A stretch of DNA of 64,000 bases, from contig NZ_CP046509.1 in the NCBI RefSeq assembly GCF_009738185.1, forward strand, positions 1,553,501-1,617,500, given 5' to 3'. The notes beneath the pieces are model-generated. The model searched no databases. It saw only the letters and a list, made by a program, of their open reading frames with translations, and was not told the DNA's origin. The position numbers and the translations under genes are program-made. The stretch is from Erwinia sorbitola. Lineage in GTDB: Bacteria > Pseudomonadota > Gammaproteobacteria > Enterobacterales > Enterobacteriaceae. Numbering within the stretch: the first letter of the stretch is position 1; each line of letters begins with the position of its first letter. Of this stretch, positions 25,332 to 35,113 are shown piece by piece.

Positions 25332-25356
25332 GTGGGGCGAGGCATGCCTCGCCCGG
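25332..25356. repeat. REP-like palindrome between baeR and yegQ
   Basis: GGGCGAGGCATGCCTCGCCC is a perfect 20-base palindrome, preceded by GTG instead of the usual GTAG head. It resembles the other REP hairpins of the window. Confidence 0.5.
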
Positions 25357-25405
25357 TATCTACCCGGTGGGGATTGTAATGGGGTGAATTAGAGAGGAAA
25401 TTGAT

Positions 25406-26113
25406 CTACATCAAGCGACAGATATCTGCTTCCCAGCGATAGCCCATACCGTACACCGCACGGATAAATGGCTGGTTAGCGTCCAGTATTTCCAGCTTAC
25501 GGCGCAGATTTTTTATATGACTGTCGATGGTTCGGTCGGTTACCACCCGGTAGTCGTCATACAGATGATTCAGCAGCTGCTCGCGTGAGAACACTTTACC
25601 CGGCTCCTGGGCCAGCGTTTTCAACAGGCGGAATTCGGCGGGAGTCAGGTCGAGCGGTTTATCATCCCAGCTGGCGTGAAAGCGGTTTTCATCGACCTTG
25701 AGCAGTGAAATCTGCCGTGCTTCTTCCGGGGTTCGCTGGCAGCGTTTCAGTATGGTTTTCACGCGTGCGACGACTTCGCGCGGGCTGAATGGTTTACAGA
25801 TATAGTCATCCGCGCCGATTTCCAGCCCGAGCAGGCGGTCAATCTCCTCAATTTTCGCGGTGACCATCACTACCGGCAGGTCGGAAAAGCTACGCAGTTC
25901 CCGGCACACCGACAGTCCATCCAGCCCCGGCAGCATCAGATCCAGCAGCACCAGATCCGGAGAGTGCTTTTTTACCCACTCCAGCACTTCATCGCCACGC
26001 AGCAGATGATGAGTACGGAAGTTAGCCGCCTGTAAGTAATCAATCATCAGCTGGCCGAGTTTGGGTTCGTCTTCAACGATTAAAATTAGCGGAGCGGGGG
26101 TATCCAGAGTCAT
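25406..26113 (-). CDS. baeR: Response regulator BaeR
   Basis: OmpR-family DNA-binding regulator that activates mdtABCD, acrD and spy when BaeS senses envelope damage. It is 235 residues. The receiver domain has EDEPKL acidic residues, the phospho-acceptor Asp in LVLLDLMLPG, Thr in VTAK and Lys in CKPF. The C-terminal winged helix ends with RAVYGMGYRWE. It is the last gene of the mdtABCD-baeSR operon, 16 bases after baeS. Confidence 0.96.
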   Translation of the reverse strand: MTLDTPAPLILIVEDEPKLGQLMIDYLQAANFRTHHLLRGDEVLEWVKKHSPDLVLLDLMLPGLDGLSVCRELRSFSDLPVVMVTAKIEEIDRLLGLEIGADDYICKPFSPREVVARVKTILKRCQRTPEEARQISLLKVDENRFHASWDDKPLDLTPAEFRLLKTLAQEPGKVFSREQLLNHLYDDYRVVTDRTIDSHIKNLRRKLEILDANQPFIRAVYGMGYRWEADICRLM

Positions 26114-26129
26114 TTTTTTATAACCATTA

Positions 26130-27515
26130 TTAGTGAGTCTTATAAGGCAAGTGTACCGTAATTCTCACGCCACCTGCATCGGAGTGCTCCGCAACAATGG
26201 TGCCATCATGAGCTTCGACAATATTCTGACAGATAGCCAGCCCCAGCCCCGAACCGCCGCTTGCCCGGTTACGTGAGCCTTCTGCACGGTAAAAGCGATC
26301 AAAAATTTGTTCCCGCTGCTCATCGCTGATGCCGGGGGCGCTGTCATCAAAATGCAGGATATTCTCGCTGGCGGTCTGACGCAGGGTGATATGCAGGCTG
26401 CCGCCGGGATCGGTATAACGCAGGCTGTTTTCCATCAGATTGGTAAAAAGCTGCATCAGCCGATCGGGATCGCCAAACTGAGGTGCCTGATCGGGCAACG
26501 TCAGCGTCAGGGTCAGCGGGTGCTGTTCAAAACGGTGGCGGAAGTTGCCGGAAACCAGCTCCAGCAGCGGCACCAGGTCAGTCTGGGTTTTGCGATAGGC
26601 CAGCGCTCCTTCATCCGACAGTGAAAGCTGGTGCACATCGTCCACCAGCTTGGTCAGCGTGGCTACTTCGCCCTGCAAGGACATGATCGATTCTGGTGTC
26701 AGTTTGCGTACACCATCCTGAATTGCCTCCAGCTCACCGCGCAGGATGGCCAGCGGCGTGCGCAGCTCATGGGAAATATCGGCCATAAAAGCGCGGCGCA
26801 TTTTTTCATTTTTCTCCAGTGTGCTGGCAAGACGGTTAAAGTCCTGTGCCAGCCTGCCCAGTTCATCACGGCTGGATGCCTGTACCCGGCTGGTAAAGTT
26901 ACCGGTAGCGAGCTGGTAGGTGCCTTCCACCAGTCTTTTCACCGGGGCCAGCAGCCCGCGTGATAGCAGCCAGGTGACCGCCGCCGCCAGTAACATGGTG
27001 AGGCCGACAATCATCCAGCTGGTGCGCTTCTGTTGCTGATCGAAATTGATATCTGCACTGCGCGTCAGGCGTTCAGACGGTGAACCAATCACCCAGCCGA
27101 CCACTTTGCCGTTGCTGGTGGTGATACTACGGCGGGAACCATCCTGCGGCACCGGAGCGCGAGGGCCGATCATCACCCGGTATTGCTGATCGATAATCCA
27201 GAACTGCGTGCGCCAGCCGTGGGGCGGTAGCTGGTTATTTGAATCGGGATTCTGCTCCAGTGAGCGCAGGATATTGAACACCAGCTTATTGTTATTGCGC
27301 AGAAAGTCCCAGTTACCGTGCTGCTCGTACTGTTCTCCCAGCGCATCGCCCAGCATCATCAGCCGCTGCTCATTGCCGCGCTTAATATAATCAATAAAGC
27401 CGTGCTCAAAGCTGAGTCTGACCCCCCAGTGCATGGTGATCAGCACCAGCATGCAGGTGGAAAAAATCGCCGCGAACAGTTTAGCGGTGATGCCGATACG
27501 TAATTTTGCCAGCAT
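26130..27515 (-). CDS. baeS: Sensor histidine kinase BaeS
   Basis: Inner-membrane kinase of the envelope stress system, 461 residues. An N-terminal membrane helix (FAAIFSTCMLVLITMHWGV) is followed by a periplasmic sensor part, a second helix near residue 165, HAMP, the H-box FMADISHELRTPLAIL, and the ATPase domain with the G-box SGGSGLGLAI. The ATG at 27515 overlaps the mdtD stop (TAATG). The frame is open further upstream, but that part is an mdtD shadow. It signals to BaeR. Confidence 0.96.
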   Translation of the reverse strand: MLAKLRIGITAKLFAAIFSTCMLVLITMHWGVRLSFEHGFIDYIKRGNEQRLMMLGDALGEQYEQHGNWDFLRNNNKLVFNILRSLEQNPDSNNQLPPHGWRTQFWIIDQQYRVMIGPRAPVPQDGSRRSITTSNGKVVGWVIGSPSERLTRSADINFDQQQKRTSWMIVGLTMLLAAAVTWLLSRGLLAPVKRLVEGTYQLATGNFTSRVQASSRDELGRLAQDFNRLASTLEKNEKMRRAFMADISHELRTPLAILRGELEAIQDGVRKLTPESIMSLQGEVATLTKLVDDVHQLSLSDEGALAYRKTQTDLVPLLELVSGNFRHRFEQHPLTLTLTLPDQAPQFGDPDRLMQLFTNLMENSLRYTDPGGSLHITLRQTASENILHFDDSAPGISDEQREQIFDRFYRAEGSRNRASGGSGLGLAICQNIVEAHDGTIVAEHSDAGGVRITVHLPYKTH

Positions 27516-28921
27516 TAAGGCTTTCTCCTGCGCGGCAGTAGCGCGTTGGGGTGAGTCTCTTTGGGGACACGCCAGAAAACAAAGACCGGCAGGGCAATAA
27601 TCAGCGCCACACACAGCCAGGTATAGATAAACGCCTGGGCGATCTGCGGGCTGCCGCCGATCGCCTGATGCCCGAAGGTGCCCAGCAACAATCCGGCAAT
27701 GGTTACACCGATACTCATCGACAGCTGCATTACCATCGACAGCAGGCTGTTGCCGCTGCTGGCAAGATCATCGGGCAGCTCTTTCAGCGTGAGGGTATTC
27801 ATTGCCGAGAAGCGGATGGCGTTCAGCATCCCCTGTAAAAACAGCACTACCGGCAGCAGCGCATGCCAGCCCATAAACGCAACGGCGGGGAACAGCAGCA
27901 CTACCAGCGCCAGTCCAAGCGTGGATCCCATCAGCACATGGCGGTAACCAAAACGGTTAACAATCTGTACCACGATGCGCTTCATGCCCATATTCCCCAG
28001 CACCATCGGGATCATCATTAAACCGGCGTGCAGCGGGCTGTAGCCCATGCCAATTTGCAGAAAAATTGGCGTCATAAATGGCAGCATTCCGCTGCCGATC
28101 CGCCCCGTCAGACTGCCAATCAAACCAATAGAGTAAATGCGGTTATCAAACAGCTTCAGACTGAACAGCGCCGCGTCGTTGTTGCGCGCATGCAGCAGAT
28201 AAAACAGCAGGCTGAACACACCCACCAGAATCAGCAGGCACAGCAGCAGGGGGGAGATCCCGGAGCCGCGCTGGCCGTCAAGCGCCAGGGTTAATGTGGC
28301 CATACCGGCCGCCAGCAGCAGGTAGCCGGTAAAATCGAAGCGCCGGGTTTGCAGGGTAAAGTTCGACATCAGCATCAGCGTGGCAATGGCCCCGATAATG
28401 CCTACCGGAATATTGATCAGGAAAATCCAGTGCCAGCTGGCGTACTCAACCAGTACGCCCCCCAGCGCCGGGCCGAGCAGCGGGCCAATTTGTCCGGGCA
28501 GAGTAACAAAGGTCATCGCCGCCATATATTCAGCGCGCGGCACCAGCTTCATTACCGTTAACCTGCCCACGGGAACCATCATCGCTCCGCCAATGCCCTG
28601 CAACACCCGCGACAGTAACAGCTGATCGAGGGTGGCGGAGAGCGCACAGCAGAGCGAACCTGCGCTGAACAGCACAATCGCGCTGAAGAATACATTGCGC
28701 ACCCCGAAGCGGTCTGCCAGCCAGCCGCTGATCGGTAGCATCACTGCCACCGTCAGCACGTAGGAAACAATCACCGAATGCATATTCAGCGGGCTTTGAT
28801 GCAGGCTGACTGCCATTGAGGGCAGGGCGGTATTGACGATGGTGGTGTCCAGCGTCTGCATAAAGAAACCGAAGGCGACAATCCACAGCTGCCAGCGCAC
28901 GGAGGCGGGAGGGGCGGTCAT
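27515..28921 (-). CDS. mdtD: MFS drug transporter MdtD
   Basis: DHA2-type 14-helix transporter of 468 residues (E. coli MdtD 471). It keeps family motif C-like sequence and the N-terminal DTTIVNTALPSMA, with the GWLADRFGVRNVF loop. In E. coli it is cotranscribed with mdtABC but is not needed for MdtABC drug resistance; iron-citrate export has been proposed. It starts 4 bases after mdtC ends. Confidence 0.95.
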   Translation of the reverse strand: MTAPPASVRWQLWIVAFGFFMQTLDTTIVNTALPSMAVSLHQSPLNMHSVIVSYVLTVAVMLPISGWLADRFGVRNVFFSAIVLFSAGSLCCALSATLDQLLLSRVLQGIGGAMMVPVGRLTVMKLVPRAEYMAAMTFVTLPGQIGPLLGPALGGVLVEYASWHWIFLINIPVGIIGAIATLMLMSNFTLQTRRFDFTGYLLLAAGMATLTLALDGQRGSGISPLLLCLLILVGVFSLLFYLLHARNNDAALFSLKLFDNRIYSIGLIGSLTGRIGSGMLPFMTPIFLQIGMGYSPLHAGLMMIPMVLGNMGMKRIVVQIVNRFGYRHVLMGSTLGLALVVLLFPAVAFMGWHALLPVVLFLQGMLNAIRFSAMNTLTLKELPDDLASSGNSLLSMVMQLSMSIGVTIAGLLLGTFGHQAIGGSPQIAQAFIYTWLCVALIIALPVFVFWRVPKETHPNALLPRRRKP

Positions 28922-28925
28922 GGCA

Positions 28926-31900
28926 TCAGCTTTCCTCTGTCACAGGGTGGAAGCGGGGTTTACGTCGCAGTTTATCCATATACAGATAGACTACCGGTGT
29001 GGTGTAGAGCGTCAGCAACTGGCTCATTACCAGCCCGCCGACAATGGTGATCCCCAGCGGCTGGCGCAGCTCGGCACCATCACCGCTGGTCAGCACCAGC
29101 GGCAGTGCGCCAAACAACGCCGCAAGCGTGGTCATCATGATCGGGCGGAAGCGCAGCAGGCTGGCCTCGAAAATCGCCTCACGCGCCGTCATCCCGCCGA
29201 TACGCTGGGCGTTGAGGGCGAAGTCGACCATCATAATGGCGTTCTTCTTCACGATGCCGATCAGCAGCAGGATACCGATTAGCGCAATCAGGCTGAACGG
29301 CGCATTAAACAGCTCCAGGGCCAGCAGCGCACCCACTCCTGCGGAAGGCAGGGTAGAGAGGATCGTCAGCGGATGAACATAGCTCTCATACAGGATCCCC
29401 AGCACGATATATACCGTGGCGATCGCCGCAACAATTAGCCATAGCTGGCTGCTTTGCGTCTGCTCAAATACCGCAGCTGTTCCGGCAAAGCTGCCGCGTA
29501 CGCTGGACGGTACGCCCAGAGCGGTAATGCTGCGGTCAATGGCGGCAGAGGCCTGCGACAGGGAGACACCCTCCGGCAGGTTGAATGAAATCGTTGAGGC
29601 GGCAGAAAGCCCCTGATGGTTGACCGACAGCGGTGAGTTGGCCGGCTGCCATTTAGCAAACGACGACAGCGGGATTGATTTCCCCTCGCTGTTAATCACA
29701 TACATCTGGTTAAGGGCGCTGATATCCTGGGTATAGCGCGGGTCGACCTCCATCACCACTTTATACTGGTTCAGCGGCTGATAGATGGTGGAGATCTGCC
29801 GCTGCCCGAAGGCGTTATTCAGCAGGTTATTAGCATCCGCCACATCAATGCCAAGGCGTGCCATACTGGCTCGATCGTAGGTCAGCGCCATTTCCGAGCC
29901 TTTATCTTCCTGGTCAGAGTTAACGTCGGCGAGTTCGGGCAGGGCAGCAAAGGCGCGGCGTATTTTCGGCTCCCACTCGCGCAGATCGTCCAGGTTGTCT
30001 GACAGCAGCGTGTACTGATATCCGGCGTTAGACTCGCGTCCGCCTACGCGGATATCCTGTACCGCCATCAGGAACAGATTCGCTCCCGGCTCTTTTGCCA
30101 GCTTGCCGCGCAGACGGGCGATCACCTGCTGGGCATTTTCGCTACGTTCACTGAGCGGCTTCAGTGAGATAAACATCGACCCGCTGTTGGTACGTGAACC
30201 CCCGGTAAAGCCCACCACGCTCTCTACAGCCGGATCCGCATGAACGATACGCATAAAATCTTCCAGCTTGCCGCGCATCGACTGGAACGAGATGCTCTGG
30301 TCAGCCTGAATAAAGCCCATCAGCCGCCCGGTGTCCTGCTCCGGCATAAAGGTTTTCGGAATAGAAATATAGAGGTAAACGGTCAGCGCAATGGTGGCGA
30401 GAAACACCAGTAGCGTCCAGCGCGCATGATCCATCACCCGATGCAGCGTGCGGCCATAGCCCTGCTGAACCGCCAGCAGCACCCGGCCAAAACCGCGAAT
30501 GCGTGGTTGTGTATGTTGCGCTTTATTGCGCAGCAGCCATGCGCACATCATTGGCGTCAGGGTAACGGAGATCACCAGGGAGATGGCTATTGCCACCGAG
30601 AGCGTGACGGCAAACTCCTTGAAGAATCGGCCAATAATGCCGCCGAGCATCAGCAGTGGAATAAATACGGCTATCAGTGAAATGCTCATGGATACCACGG
30701 TAAAGCCGACTTCCCGCACCCCCTGCAAGGCCGCCTGTAGCGGCTTTACACCGGCTTCAACGTGGCGGGAGATATTTTCCAGCACCACGATCGCATCGTC
30801 GACCACAAAGCCCGTTGCCACGGTCAGCGCCATCAGCGAAAGATTATTCAGGCTGAAGCCGCACAGATACATGGCGGCAAAGGTGCCGATTAGCGATACG
30901 GGTACCGCCACCGCCGGGATCAGCGTTGCACGGCCAGATCTCAGGAAGGCAAACACCACCAGAATCACCAGGCCAACTGATATTGCCAGCGACTGCTCCA
31001 CCTCATGCAGGGATGCACGTATCGTCGGGGAACGATCCTGCGCCACCTCAAGCTTGATCGACGCGGGAATAATCTGGCTCAGTTCCGGAATTTTTCCTCG
31101 AATGCGGTCAACGGTATCAATGATATTGGCTTCCGGTGCTTTGCGGATCAGCAACAGAATAGCCGGACGGGCATTGGACATCCCGGCGTTGCGCACATCT
31201 TCCACTGAATCAGATACGGTGGCGACATCCTGCAGGCGCACGGCTGCGCCGTTATTGTAATGCACCACCAGCGGCTGATATTCGGCGGCGGTTTTCAGTT
31301 CATCGTTCGTCTTCAGCCACCAGCGCTGGTGGTTATCTTCGATGGCTCCCTGAGGTTTACGTACGTTAGCACTGGCAATGGCAGTACGCACCGCATCCAG
31401 CGATACGCCCTGGTTGAACAGCGCCTGCGGATTAAGATCGACGCGCACCGCCGGGAGTGAGCTGCCGCCAACGGTGACATCGCCTACGCCGTCAATTTGC
31501 GACAGTTTTTGCGCCAGCTGGGTTGAGGCATAGTCATACAGCTGCCCCGGCGACCAGGTGTCTGAGGTCAGCGTCATAATCATAATCGGCGCATCAGAGG
31601 GGTTAGCTTTACGATAGGTAGGCCGGCTTGGCATGCCGGTGGGCAGCAGGCTCTGGGCGGCGTTTATCGCCCCCTGTACATCGCGGGCAGCACCGTTAAT
31701 GTCGCGCTCGAAATCAAACACAAGGATAATTCGTGTGCTGCCAAGCGAACTGGTAGAGGTCATTTCGCTGATCCCGGCCACCCGTCCCAGAGCGCGTTCC
31801 AGCGGTGTGGCAACCGAGGATGCCATGGTTTCCGGCGAGGCCCCTGGCAGTGAGGCGCTGACGACAATCACCGGGAAATCCACCTGCGGCAGCGGTGAAA

Positions 31901-32000
31901 CCGGCAGCAGACGGAAACCCAGAATCCCGGCCAGCAGGATCGCCACGGTCAGCAGCGTGGTGGCGATGGGGCGATGAATAAACAGGGCGAAAAATTTCAC
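28926..32000 (-). CDS. mdtC: RND efflux pump subunit MdtC
   Basis: One of the two inner-membrane RND proteins of the MdtABC tripartite pump (with TolC), which exports bile salts, novobiocin and other compounds with proton drive. It is 1024 residues (E. coli 1025). It has twelve helices, two large periplasmic loops, and the proton-relay segment GFVVDDAIVVLENISRH. It overlaps mdtB by 4 bases (ATGA), in keeping with the B2C heterotrimer needing matched synthesis. Confidence 0.97.
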   Translation of the reverse strand: MKFFALFIHRPIATTLLTVAILLAGILGFRLLPVSPLPQVDFPVIVVSASLPGASPETMASSVATPLERALGRVAGISEMTSTSSLGSTRIILVFDFERDINGAARDVQGAINAAQSLLPTGMPSRPTYRKANPSDAPIMIMTLTSDTWSPGQLYDYASTQLAQKLSQIDGVGDVTVGGSSLPAVRVDLNPQALFNQGVSLDAVRTAIASANVRKPQGAIEDNHQRWWLKTNDELKTAAEYQPLVVHYNNGAAVRLQDVATVSDSVEDVRNAGMSNARPAILLLIRKAPEANIIDTVDRIRGKIPELSQIIPASIKLEVAQDRSPTIRASLHEVEQSLAISVGLVILVVFAFLRSGRATLIPAVAVPVSLIGTFAAMYLCGFSLNNLSLMALTVATGFVVDDAIVVLENISRHVEAGVKPLQAALQGVREVGFTVVSMSISLIAVFIPLLMLGGIIGRFFKEFAVTLSVAIAISLVISVTLTPMMCAWLLRNKAQHTQPRIRGFGRVLLAVQQGYGRTLHRVMDHARWTLLVFLATIALTVYLYISIPKTFMPEQDTGRLMGFIQADQSISFQSMRGKLEDFMRIVHADPAVESVVGFTGGSRTNSGSMFISLKPLSERSENAQQVIARLRGKLAKEPGANLFLMAVQDIRVGGRESNAGYQYTLLSDNLDDLREWEPKIRRAFAALPELADVNSDQEDKGSEMALTYDRASMARLGIDVADANNLLNNAFGQRQISTIYQPLNQYKVVMEVDPRYTQDISALNQMYVINSEGKSIPLSSFAKWQPANSPLSVNHQGLSAASTISFNLPEGVSLSQASAAIDRSITALGVPSSVRGSFAGTAAVFEQTQSSQLWLIVAAIATVYIVLGILYESYVHPLTILSTLPSAGVGALLALELFNAPFSLIALIGILLLIGIVKKNAIMMVDFALNAQRIGGMTAREAIFEASLLRFRPIMMTTLAALFGALPLVLTSGDGAELRQPLGITIVGGLVMSQLLTLYTTPVVYLYMDKLRRKPRFHPVTEES

Positions 32001-35000
32001 TCTGCCTCCCGACGAGTCAGGCGGCGGGTAGCCCGCGACAGACGGTCAAACAGCAGATAGATCACCGGAGTGGTGAACAGCGTCAGCACCTGGCTGACAA
32101 TCAGTCCCCCCACCATGGCGGTACCAAGAGGGCGACGCAGCTCGGCCCCAACGCCGGTACTCAGCATCAGCGGCAGCGCACCGAACAGCGCCGCCAGAGT
32201 GGTCATCAGGATCGGGCGGAAACGCAGCAGGCACGCCTGATAGATCGCCTCATACGGCGTCATACCCTGTTCGCGTTCGGCGGCCAGCGCAAAGTCGATC
32301 ATCATGATGGCGTTCTTTTTCACAATGCCAATCAGCAGAATGATGCCGATAATGGCAATCACATCCAGCTCGCTACCGCTCAACAGCAGCGCCAGCAGAG
32401 CGCCGACTCCGGCGGTAGGCAGCGTGGAGAGAATGGTCACCGGGTGAATAAAGCTCTCATACAACACGCCCAGCACGATATACATCGCCACCACCGCAGC
32501 AACAATCAGCCAGACGGTGCTGGAGAGTGCGGCCTGGAAGGCGAGGGTGCTACCCTGGAACTGGGTCATAATCTCGGATGGCATCGCCAGATCCTGTTCG
32601 GTCTGAGTGATGGCATTTACCGCCTGCTCCAGTGAATAACCCTCGCTGACGTTAAATGAGAAGGTAGTCGACGGGAACTGGTCGAGGTGATTAATGCTTA
32701 ATGCGCCGTGGCGCTGCTCAACGCTGGCAATGGCGCTGAGTGGTACGCTGCCACCATCAGTGCTGTTCAGGCGTATGGATTGCAGTGCTGCCAGTCCGGG
32801 GGTGGCTGCGGTATCGTGCTCCAGCACGACGCGATACTGGTTGGCCTGGGTATAGATCGTTGATATCAGCCGCTGACCAAAGGCGTTATACAGCGCGTTA
32901 TCCACATCGGCCATTGAGATGCCGAGGCGGCTGGCGCTGTCACGATCGACGCGGATATAGGCTTCCAGCCCCTGATCCTGCCAGTCGCTGCTGATCTCTT
33001 TTAACTCGGGCCGCTTAACCAGCTCTGCCTGGAGTTTAGGTACCCAAAGACTGAGAGAGTCCAGCGATCCGGCCTGCAAGGTAAACTGATACTGGGTGCG
33101 GCTGGCCTGGGTATCAATAGTCAGATCCTGCACCGGTTGCAGCCAGAGATTAACTCCGGGGATCTGTGCTGTCTGCTGTTGCAGTCGGGCAATCACCGCC
33201 GGGATGCGATCTGCGCGCTCATTCAGCGGCTTAAGATTAATTTGCAGCCTTCCGCTGTTCAGCGCCGCGTTTGTGCCGTCAACGCCGACAAACGAAGTCA
33301 GGCTCTGCACCGCTGGATCTTTCATTATCACCGACGCTACAGCCTGCTGGCGCTGTGCCATATTGCTGTAGGAGACTGACTGCGGTGCCTGTATTGAACC
33401 CTGAATAATGCCGTTATCCTGCAAGGGGAAGAAGCCCTTCGGGATCACCATCCACAGCACGACGGTAAGCGCCATGGTGCCGAACGCCACACCGAGCGTC
33501 AGCCACTGATGTTTCAGCACCGTCTGCAACATGCGACCATAGCGGGCAATTATCCGCTCGAATAGCGCTTCGCTGGCACGTGAAAAGCGGTTCTGCCTGC
33601 GCAGTGACTCAACGCTTAACATGCGCGCGCACATCATTGGCGTCAGGGTTAATGAAACGAAGGCGGAGATAAGAATTGCCACCGCCAGAGTAACGGCGAA
33701 TTCGCGGAACAGGCGGCCGACAATATCACCCATAAACAGCAGTGGGATCAGTACCGCTATCAGCGAGAAAGTTAACGAGATAATGGTAAAGCCAATTTCG
33801 CCCGCACCTTTCAGCGCCGCCGTTAGCGGTTTTTCGCCTTTTTCGATATAGCGCGAGATGTTTTCGATCACCACGATGGCATCGTCAACCACAAAGCCGG
33901 TGGCGATGGTCAGCGCCATCAGCGTCAGGTTATTCACCGAGAAACCGAAGAAATACATTGCAGCAAATGTGCCGATCAACGACAGCGGGACAGCAACGGC
34001 AGGAATAATCGTGGCTGCCACGTTACGCAGGAACAGATAGATAATCATCACTACCAGCGCCAGAGCCAGCAGCAGTTCAAACTGCACATCGTTTACCGAG
34101 GCGCGAATATTAGTTGTGCGGTCGGTCAGCAGCTGCACTTCAACGGATTTTGGCAGTGACGCGGTGAGGGCAGGCAGCATCCGGCGAATATTGTCGGCGG
34201 TGGCGATGATATTTGCCCCCGGCTGACGCTGGATATTCAGGACGATGGCGGGCTGACGGTTAGCCCAGGCACCGAGCCAGCTGTTTTCCGCTCCCTGTTC
34301 CACCGTGGCGACATCACCAAGCCGCACCGGTGCACCATTCTGGAAGCTGACAATCAGCTGTCGGTAGCCTTCGGCGGTTTTGATCTGGTCATTAGCGGAC
34401 AGAGTAATTGACCGTTCCGGCCCATCCAGGCTCCCTTTTGCTGAGTTAACGTTCGCGTTACTGATAGCGGTGCGCACCGTCTCGCTGGTGATATTCATCG
34501 CCGCCAGCGCCTGGGCGTTAAGCTTCACCCGCACGGCCGGGCGCTGGCCGCCGGAGAGAGTAACCAGACCGACGCCGGAAACCTGCGATATTTTCTGCGC
34601 AACGCGGGTTTCCACCATATCCGCAACCTGCGTCATCGGCAGGCTGGTGGTGGTGACAGCCAGAGTCATAATCGGCGGATCGGCCGGATTGACCTTGCTG
34701 TAGACCGGCGGGTTAGGCAGATCGGTGGGCAGCAGATTAGTGGCTGCATTAATGGCAGCCTGCACTTCCTGTTCGGCGACATCCAGCGGCAGCGCGAGCT
34801 GGAACTGGAGGGTGACCACGGAGGCCCCGCCGGAACTCTGCGAAGCCATCTGCTTGAGGCCGGACATCTGGCCAAACTGGCGCTCCAGTGGCGCAGTAAT
34901 GGCTGATGTCACGACATCCGGGCTGGCCCCGGGATAGAGGGTGACGACCTGAATAGTGGGATAGTCGACTTCCGGCAGCGCTGAAACCGGCAGGGCACGA

Positions 35001-35113
35001 TAGCCGATAATCCCCGCCAGCAGAATGGCGATCATCAGCAGCGTGGTCGCAACCGGACGCAGAATAAACTGGCGGGACGGGCCGCCGCCTGGCGTTGGGG
35101 GCATAACCTGCAT
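31997..35113 (-). CDS. mdtB: RND efflux pump subunit MdtB
   Basis: Second RND protein of the MdtABC pump, 1038 residues (E. coli 1040). The N-terminus MQVMPPTPGGGPSRQFILRP and the proton-relay helix GFVVDDAIVVIENISRY are conserved. MdtB and MdtC form a heterotrimer in which MdtC is thought to bind drug and MdtB to move protons. The ATG shares a base with the mdtA stop (TGATG). Expected to be under BaeR control from the promoter ahead of mdtA. Confidence 0.97.
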   Translation of the reverse strand: MQVMPPTPGGGPSRQFILRPVATTLLMIAILLAGIIGYRALPVSALPEVDYPTIQVVTLYPGASPDVVTSAITAPLERQFGQMSGLKQMASQSSGGASVVTLQFQLALPLDVAEQEVQAAINAATNLLPTDLPNPPVYSKVNPADPPIMTLAVTTTSLPMTQVADMVETRVAQKISQVSGVGLVTLSGGQRPAVRVKLNAQALAAMNITSETVRTAISNANVNSAKGSLDGPERSITLSANDQIKTAEGYRQLIVSFQNGAPVRLGDVATVEQGAENSWLGAWANRQPAIVLNIQRQPGANIIATADNIRRMLPALTASLPKSVEVQLLTDRTTNIRASVNDVQFELLLALALVVMIIYLFLRNVAATIIPAVAVPLSLIGTFAAMYFFGFSVNNLTLMALTIATGFVVDDAIVVIENISRYIEKGEKPLTAALKGAGEIGFTIISLTFSLIAVLIPLLFMGDIVGRLFREFAVTLAVAILISAFVSLTLTPMMCARMLSVESLRRQNRFSRASEALFERIIARYGRMLQTVLKHQWLTLGVAFGTMALTVVLWMVIPKGFFPLQDNGIIQGSIQAPQSVSYSNMAQRQQAVASVIMKDPAVQSLTSFVGVDGTNAALNSGRLQINLKPLNERADRIPAVIARLQQQTAQIPGVNLWLQPVQDLTIDTQASRTQYQFTLQAGSLDSLSLWVPKLQAELVKRPELKEISSDWQDQGLEAYIRVDRDSASRLGISMADVDNALYNAFGQRLISTIYTQANQYRVVLEHDTAATPGLAALQSIRLNSTDGGSVPLSAIASVEQRHGALSINHLDQFPSTTFSFNVSEGYSLEQAVNAITQTEQDLAMPSEIMTQFQGSTLAFQAALSSTVWLIVAAVVAMYIVLGVLYESFIHPVTILSTLPTAGVGALLALLLSGSELDVIAIIGIILLIGIVKKNAIMMIDFALAAEREQGMTPYEAIYQACLLRFRPILMTTLAALFGALPLMLSTGVGAELRRPLGTAMVGGLIVSQVLTLFTTPVIYLLFDRLSRATRRLTRREAE